This document shows, piece after piece, positions 1 to 3,908 of a DNA stretch of 6,548 nt (position 1 is the first letter of the stretch; each line of letters begins with the position of its first letter). Location of the stretch: the NCBI GenBank assembly GCA_004028495.1, contig MTKS01000087.1, positions 1-6,548 on the forward strand, in the 5' to 3' direction. Made by a program: the position numbers and the translations under genes. Source of the DNA: Candidatus Electrothrix marina (GTDB taxonomy: Bacteria > Desulfobacterota > Desulfobulbia > Desulfobulbales > Desulfobulbaceae). The notes beneath the pieces are model-generated. The model ran no database searches, was not told the origin of the DNA, and saw only the letters and a list, made by a program, of their open reading frames with translations.

Positions 1-137
1 GGCCGGATAACCTCCTGCAAGTGCTTACAATGCTGTTTCCAGGCCCGATCTGTCTTGATTTGGCCAGCCTCGTCGGTAAGGTCTTCCAGGGCCAAGGCTG
101 CAAGGGGTGCAAAGCGGACCCCTTTGCCGTGTTTTTC
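1..137 (-). CDS. Continuation of the SNF2 helicase gene in the shifted frame, cut by the window edge
   Basis: Past the TGA at 136-138, the frame one base further on is open for 45 codons to the window edge. It reads SEKHGKGVRFAPLAALALED at first and ends in a Trp-containing helical stretch. This is the kind of sequence that, in bacterial SNF2 helicases with a long N-terminus, links the 'dG.f..l...lrkrL.eL' segment to the ATPase core. It joins well to the end of the 136-2793 frame (ALRKRLDEL). I read it as the same gene after a frameshift. It has no start codon or ribosome site of its own. The helicase motifs (Walker A GKT, DEAH) would lie beyond the left edge and cannot be seen, so the SNF2 assignment rests on resemblance to the non-catalytic part. 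Confidence 0.6.
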
Positions 138-2793
138 AGAAAAAGCAGTCAAGTTCATCCAGCCGTTTGCGCAGGGCCTTGGTGATACTCAGAAAGGTGC
201 CGTCATCCAGCTGGATAAATCGACCAGTCCCCTGATTGAGTATACTGAGCAGTTTTTGCAGATCCAGGGAAAGGGTATCGTCGATTTTTAGAGAGCCGGT
301 GGCCTTGAACCAGTCCCGTTCCTTTTTGATCTGGAGAGAAAAGGCAGAGGACGATGTTTCTTTGCGCACGGAGAATTTTTCCCCTTGAGGCCATTCCAAA
401 ACTAAGGTGTCGTCGCAGTTCTTCAGCTCCAGGAGCAACTCTAAGGCATATTCCGGGTCGTCAACCTGCCATTGATTATCCACCGGTTTGATGCGAGTCA
501 GGGTCGGGCAAGCCTTGGTGATAGCAGCTAGCTGTTTTTTTTCTTCTGCAAAATTACGGACTGTCTGGATCTTTTTGCCCTCAAGCTCGGTCAAAACATT
601 TTTACTGCCCCGACCGGCTCTGAAGCTGGAGCCGTCAGCACCGCAGGGTTTAACCAGAAATTCCACCTGAATTCCGTCATGACAGGGAAGAATATGGGCA
701 TGAGGGCGGGAATCAGCCTCACGGATTTCCGCCTCAGCCGTTCCCTCAAGATCAGACAGGACCGTGACCACGGAAGAGAGGGACTCTACCACCTGCCGGG
801 CCTTTTTTTCGCCGGACTTGGGAATGGTCATGCCCTTTCCGAGAAAGCTGGCGATCTCCCGGTGTTTTTTGGTAAAACGATAAAGCTTGAAACGGGTAGG
901 GGTATCCTTGAACACCTGTATTTCGCCCTCTCCGTTAGAAGGAGGTGCCGGTGAGAGAGCCAAGCGCAACTTGCCTTTTTCTTCCCTGATCTCCAGTTCC
1001 GGCTCCGCCATGACCAACTCGACCCGGACATCAGGTGTTTTTTCAAGAAAGACCAGAGGATGCCCGACCAGAGCAGGCAATGCCTGATCATCATTAATTT
1101 CATACTCTGTTTTTCCGTAACTCCGCCACGAACCACTATAGTATTCCGCTTTGATAGCCTGACAGACTCGGCGGTCCTGATTGCTGAGTCCTTTCATGGT
1201 GGAATAATTATCATGCAGGTTTTTCAAGGCCACAGGACGGCCCTGAGTCCAGGCACCTCGCTTGGTCATTTTTTGCATTTTCGGACTGATGGAGCAGTAT
1301 TTATACCGGTTATTATGGGAAAATAGCCAGACTAAGCGTTGCTCAGCCTCAGCAGTTTGACTGCTCTTGGCCACCTCATCGGTTATAGTCAGCAGTCCGT
1401 CTAGGATCTTTTCCCAGGGAGGGATTTCTTTCACCAGCTCGACACAGCTTTGCGTGCCGCAGGAGCTGTGCAGCTCTTGAGCCAATGTGGTATTTGCGTT
1501 TTTATTTACGTTCAGCGCAGCCAGCAGAGAGGACAGCTCAGCCGCTATCCATGTGTATCCGTTCTTTTCTGCTTTATCCCTGATAGCAGAAAGATGTGAT
1601 GATTCGCTTTTCATCTTGTCCTTATCTGTCCAGAATAAAATAAGGTTGAAAATAAAAAACTCAAGCGGACTGTCGTCAAAGGTATTAAGAGCACCTCTGT
1701 ACTTTTCGGCCTCATTCAGGCCGAGCTGCTGCTGAAAAACCGGTTTCATCACTTGTGTCAGGGGGGCATAATGATAGCCTTTTTTTTGGACTATCTCAAT
1801 ATACTCCAGGCCCTGATTGAGCAGTGTTCTGTCATTGCCATGCAAAAGGGAGAGCAGGTGGATCAGGCCGATTTCATTTTGGAAGAAGACTTTTTTTTGT
1901 CGGCTCATTTTTCGGAAAAGCTGCAAATTTTGCTCAAAATATGTGCGGGCCTCCTCGTAATGCCCGTTGCTGAAGGCCAGCCAGCCTGTCCGACTAAGCC
2001 GCTCCAGCTGTCGTTGTTCCGGTAATTTGTTGATCAGTGAAACAGCACTGCCAGTATCACCGCAGAGCAGGCAACAGGAGATGAGGTTCAGGATTTCCGG
2101 GGCCTCATAGAGTGTGTCGTCAAAAGCGGTCAGTATGTAGTCAACGACCTTTTGAACCGGTTCCAGGCGAGCTATTGCCGAATTGAGCAGGAGTCCCGAA
2201 ACCGAAAGGCGTATTTTTGAATCAATTTTCTCAAGCACCTCTGAAGAAAAAGGGCGGGCCAGCAGGTGAAGAAAGATACTCTCATCAGGCGGGGTATCGG
2301 TATAGGTATCGATAGAGTATTGGTTTACCTTATTGAAAATAGAATAGACTTCTTCTATAGAGTTGCCGCTGAACAGGGCCATCTGCATGCTGCGGGCGTA
2401 CTGTTTGTAGTTGTTTAATACGACATTATGGGGTGCGGCTCCAAGCAGGATACTCTTCCGAACAGCCTGTGCGATACCGGAGAATTGATTTTCTGCCAGA
2501 CTGTCCCGTACCACTACCTTTTGGATGGATTCCAGGCAGCAAAGCCCGTTATTGGATTTCAGAACCAACCCTTTCTCAATAAGTTCCTTCTGCAAGGGCT
2601 GAATCGTCCTGACATTATACGGGACATCGGTTTTTGGACTGGTAACGCCGAGTTCCTCAAGGCAGTCGAGCATCCGCTTGGACGGACAATAGTCTACATT
2701 AACGGCTAGAATACGGATTATAGTTTTTTGAGCAGGGGCTAAGGCTGTGTACTCGGCTGCTCGTTCGGCTGTGCTGTTTTTTGAGGTGTTCAT
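136..2793 (-). CDS. SNF2-family helicase, N-terminal non-catalytic region (frame ends early)
   Basis: 885 codons from the ATG at 2791-2793, the first start after an in-frame TAG at 2806-2808; no strong Shine-Dalgarno precedes it. Residues 20-80 look like a winged-helix module (AQKTIIRILAV...IEKGLV). Residues 100-480 are helical and TPR-like, for example TGWLAFSNGHYEEARTYF at 269-286. Residues 485-615 hold the segment I recognise from large bacterial SNF2 proteins: RLVWLFS, SPKMQKMTKRGAWTQGR, VALKNL, LSNQD, ALVGHPLVF, then VELVMAEPELEI. Residues 855-881 (GRFIQLDDGTFLSITKALRK) resemble the stretch just before the ATPase core. Such proteins usually exceed 1,200 residues and are presumed ATP-driven DNA or chromatin-like remodelers in the cytoplasm; their bacterial role is largely unknown. 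This frame stops before any helicase motif, and the +1 frame carries on, so the gene is frameshifted or affected by a sequence error. The family call is from memory of the pattern, not from a search. Confidence 0.72.
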   Translation of the reverse strand: MNTSKNSTAERAAEYTALAPAQKTIIRILAVNVDYCPSKRMLDCLEELGVTSPKTDVPYNVRTIQPLQKELIEKGLVLKSNNGLCCLESIQKVVVRDSLAENQFSGIAQAVRKSILLGAAPHNVVLNNYKQYARSMQMALFSGNSIEEVYSIFNKVNQYSIDTYTDTPPDESIFLHLLARPFSSEVLEKIDSKIRLSVSGLLLNSAIARLEPVQKVVDYILTAFDDTLYEAPEILNLISCCLLCGDTGSAVSLINKLPEQRQLERLSRTGWLAFSNGHYEEARTYFEQNLQLFRKMSRQKKVFFQNEIGLIHLLSLLHGNDRTLLNQGLEYIEIVQKKGYHYAPLTQVMKPVFQQQLGLNEAEKYRGALNTFDDSPLEFFIFNLILFWTDKDKMKSESSHLSAIRDKAEKNGYTWIAAELSSLLAALNVNKNANTTLAQELHSSCGTQSCVELVKEIPPWEKILDGLLTITDEVAKSSQTAEAEQRLVWLFSHNNRYKYCSISPKMQKMTKRGAWTQGRPVALKNLHDNYSTMKGLSNQDRRVCQAIKAEYYSGSWRSYGKTEYEINDDQALPALVGHPLVFLEKTPDVRVELVMAEPELEIREEKGKLRLALSPAPPSNGEGEIQVFKDTPTRFKLYRFTKKHREIASFLGKGMTIPKSGEKKARQVVESLSSVVTVLSDLEGTAEAEIREADSRPHAHILPCHDGIQVEFLVKPCGADGSSFRAGRGSKNVLTELEGKKIQTVRNFAEEKKQLAAITKACPTLTRIKPVDNQWQVDDPEYALELLLELKNCDDTLVLEWPQGEKFSVRKETSSSAFSLQIKKERDWFKATGSLKIDDTLSLDLQKLLSILNQGTGRFIQLDDGTFLSITKALRKRLDELDCFF

Positions 2794-2856
2794 TGGAAAA
2801 GGGCCCTACTTCGTGTTATCGATTTTTTTGATATGTTGTTCTCTGTTTTGTATGCT

Positions 2857-2883
2857 TTTATAGTATTTACTTCTGCTTCGCAA
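2857..2883 (-). promoter_or_regulatory. Weak candidate sigma-70 promoter upstream of the helicase gene
   Basis: On the minus strand TTGCGA (2878-2883) is followed after 15 bases by TATAAA (2857-2862), in an A/T-rich stretch about 65 bases before the ATG at 2793. The spacing is shorter than the usual 16-18 and the -35 match is partial. It is the best match I see in the 166-base gap between the two genes, but in A/T-rich DNA such matches arise by chance. Confidence 0.2.
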
Positions 2884-2920
2884 TATGTTTTTAATAAGGT
2901 TCTGTTTCCTGCCCTGTTCC

Positions 2921-2958
2921 CCTGTGCCGCCCGTGTTGCTGTGCAGTCTCGGCACAGG
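2921..2958 (-). repeat. Perfect 9-bp inverted repeat just after the TPR-like fragment
   Basis: CCTGTGCCG (2921-2929) and CGGCACAGG (2950-2958) are exact reverse complements separated by 20 bases. The structure begins one base past the stop codon at 2960-2962 on the minus strand. It could cap the 3' end of that transcript. No run of T follows on the minus strand, so it is not a typical intrinsic terminator. The rest of the 2794-2959 gap shows only A/T-rich sequence with the weak promoter candidate. Confidence 0.4.
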
Positions 2959-2959
2959 A

Positions 2960-3433
2960 TCAGCCAACGTTATCCTGTCCGACAGAACGCGTACAATGCG
3001 CTTCGGGCAACAACATGTTTTTATCCGCCATGCTCGTCATTCCGGTCTCAAAGAATCTGAAGAAATATTTGCCCACAGCCAGTGAGGAATCGACGGGGAC
3101 AGGAACTGCTCCGTCCGCAGTCAGTTCCTGATATACTTTGAGAGCCTTGGTGGTTTTCTTTTTCCTTATGAGCTGCTGCAGATAGACAGGACCGTGCTGC
3201 GCGTACTCTTTTTTTTTCCGGCAGACCCTGAGCAGATCAAGATATTTGCCTGACAGAACAAGATCGTCGGGATTATCCTTGAGATCCTCCTGCAGGAGTT
3301 TCAGGGCCATTTCATGACGACCGCTTCTGATCAGTATATCCACCTGATGACGGCGGACCAGAACCGGGTCATGCGGCCCCTGTTTAATCCTTCGGCACTG
3401 AACAGGCTGTAAAATGTTCATAATCAACATCAT
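2960..3433 (-). CDS. TPR-like fragment, probably the C-terminal part of a frameshifted membrane/TPR protein
   Basis: 157 codons if begun at the ATG at 3431-3433, inside the end of the preceding frame. Residues 25-58 look like one tetratricopeptide-type helix pair (RSGRHEMALKLLQEDLKDNP) and residues 60-107 like a second, more divergent one (YLQQL, TKALKVYQEL). There is no signal peptide or membrane segment. From memory, a family of proteobacterial membrane proteins joins multiple membrane helices to just such a repeat domain ('LI..GR...AL.LL...L...P.DL'), and the frame upstream (3384-3686) ends with the membrane part of that architecture. I therefore take this as the 3' piece of one broken gene rather than an independent gene. 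The last 30 residues look unlike a TPR and may be decayed. A true small coupled gene remains possible: GAAGAA lies just upstream of the ATG pair. Confidence 0.5.
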   Translation of the reverse strand: MMLIMNILQPVQCRRIKQGPHDPVLVRRHQVDILIRSGRHEMALKLLQEDLKDNPDDLVLSGKYLDLLRVCRKKKEYAQHGPVYLQQLIRKKKTTKALKVYQELTADGAVPVPVDSSLAVGKYFFRFFETGMTSMADKNMLLPEAHCTRSVGQDNVG

Positions 3434-3686
3434 AACCGATTTCTTCGTGATACTGGAGCAGGACGTACCTCATCAGATTATAGGAAATAAACGTATAGTA
3501 ATACTGAAGAAAAGATGATAAAAAAACCGTAATACCCAAGGGGATTGTTTCGGGCAACAGGGAGAGGAGAGCAAGAGGTCCGGCAGGAAGCAGACCGAGA
3601 AAAAGAAGCATCAGCAGATAACGCCATCCGATCCTGAACACCATGGGTGCAGCGTGCAGTGGACTGTCATGATATTTTTTTACCAC
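3384..3686 (-). CDS. Small membrane protein fragment, probably part of a broken membrane/TPR gene
   Basis: 100 codons from a GTG at 3684-3686. There is no Shine-Dalgarno before it, and an ATG at residue 15 is an equally weak alternative, so the start is uncertain. Two hydrophobic helices are visible, about residues 22-44 (rich in Leu, with PAGPLALLSLLP) and 47-68. They are followed by QYYYTFISYNLMRYVLLQYH and then EEIGYDVDYEHF. The 'F..NLM.Y.L.QYHE.iGY' ending is what I recall from the last membrane helix of larger proteobacterial membrane proteins (about 500 residues) that continue into a TPR-like domain. Here the frame stops at VPKD while the continuing domain is found one frame over at 2960-3433. 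The family's earlier membrane helices are absent upstream, because an in-frame TGA lies at 3741-3743. I read it as a truncated, frameshifted remnant; the precise family name is not certain. Confidence 0.5.
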   Translation of the reverse strand: MVKKYHDSPLHAAPMVFRIGWRYLLMLLFLGLLPAGPLALLSLLPETIPLGITVFLSSFLQYYYTFISYNLMRYVLLQYHEEIGYDVDYEHFTACSVPKD

Positions 3687-3740
3687 AGCAAAGGTATCGT
3701 GGGGAAAGGTACCTGTTCTTCCTTGAGATGTCCAGGGGAT

Positions 3741-3785
3741 TCAATGTACGTATTTCTGTAGAAAGAGCCAAGAAAAAAACTTCAT
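3741..3785 (-). other. 14-codon reading frame in line with the membrane fragment, closed by TGA
   Basis: ATG at 3783-3785 opens MKFFSWLFLQKYVH and stops at TGA 3741-3743. It is in the same frame as the membrane fragment that follows, and the 18 codons between this TGA and the GTG at 3684-3686 are open (IPWTSQGRTGTFPHD...). The arrangement fits a former longer gene with a premature stop. A leader peptide or chance are the alternatives. No Shine-Dalgarno is evident. Confidence 0.2.
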
Positions 3786-3800
3786 GTGATAGTTTTTTTT

Positions 3801-3836
3801 AACAAAAAAGCCCGGTGCAATGCGCACCGGGCTTTT
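3801..3836 (-). terminator. Intrinsic terminator of the OmpA coiled-coil gene
   Basis: A perfect 13-bp inverted repeat: AAAAGCCCGGTGC (3806-3818), loop AATGC (3819-3823), GCACCGGGCTTTT (3824-3836). On the minus strand the stem is followed by a run of six T (3809 down to 3804) and then GTT, the classic rho-independent form. It lies about 70 bases after the stop codon at 3909-3911, so it ends that transcript and separates it from the downstream remnant. On the plus strand only four T follow the GC core, so termination there would be weaker. Confidence 0.9.
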
Positions 3837-3908
3837 CATGGAGCGAGAAAGACTCTAAAAATAAGTACCCCCTAGTAAAGCCAAGGGGACCTCATAGAAT
3901 CATAGAAA

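Noticed and set aside
130..150. Programmed +1 frameshifting as in prfB
   Set aside because: The codon pair here is TTC-TGA, not CTT-TGA. The P-site tRNA could not re-pair well after a +1 slip, and no Shine-Dalgarno-like stimulator stands just upstream. A homopolymer error or mutation is simpler.
828..1136. Minus-strand 102-codon frame inside the helicase gene
   Set aside because: It is an alternate frame over a segment whose main frame matches SNF2-type motifs (ALVGHPLVF, VELVMAEPELEI); it has no features of its own.
3741..3743. TGA read as selenocysteine in the membrane fragment
   Set aside because: No convincing SECIS-type hairpin follows it, the residues around it are not like a known selenoprotein motif, and the gene shows other damage.
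3860..3892. Second hairpin after the OmpA stop codon (CCCCT...AGGGG)
   Set aside because: Only about five pairs around a ten-base loop and no T-run; much weaker than the terminator at 3801-3836.
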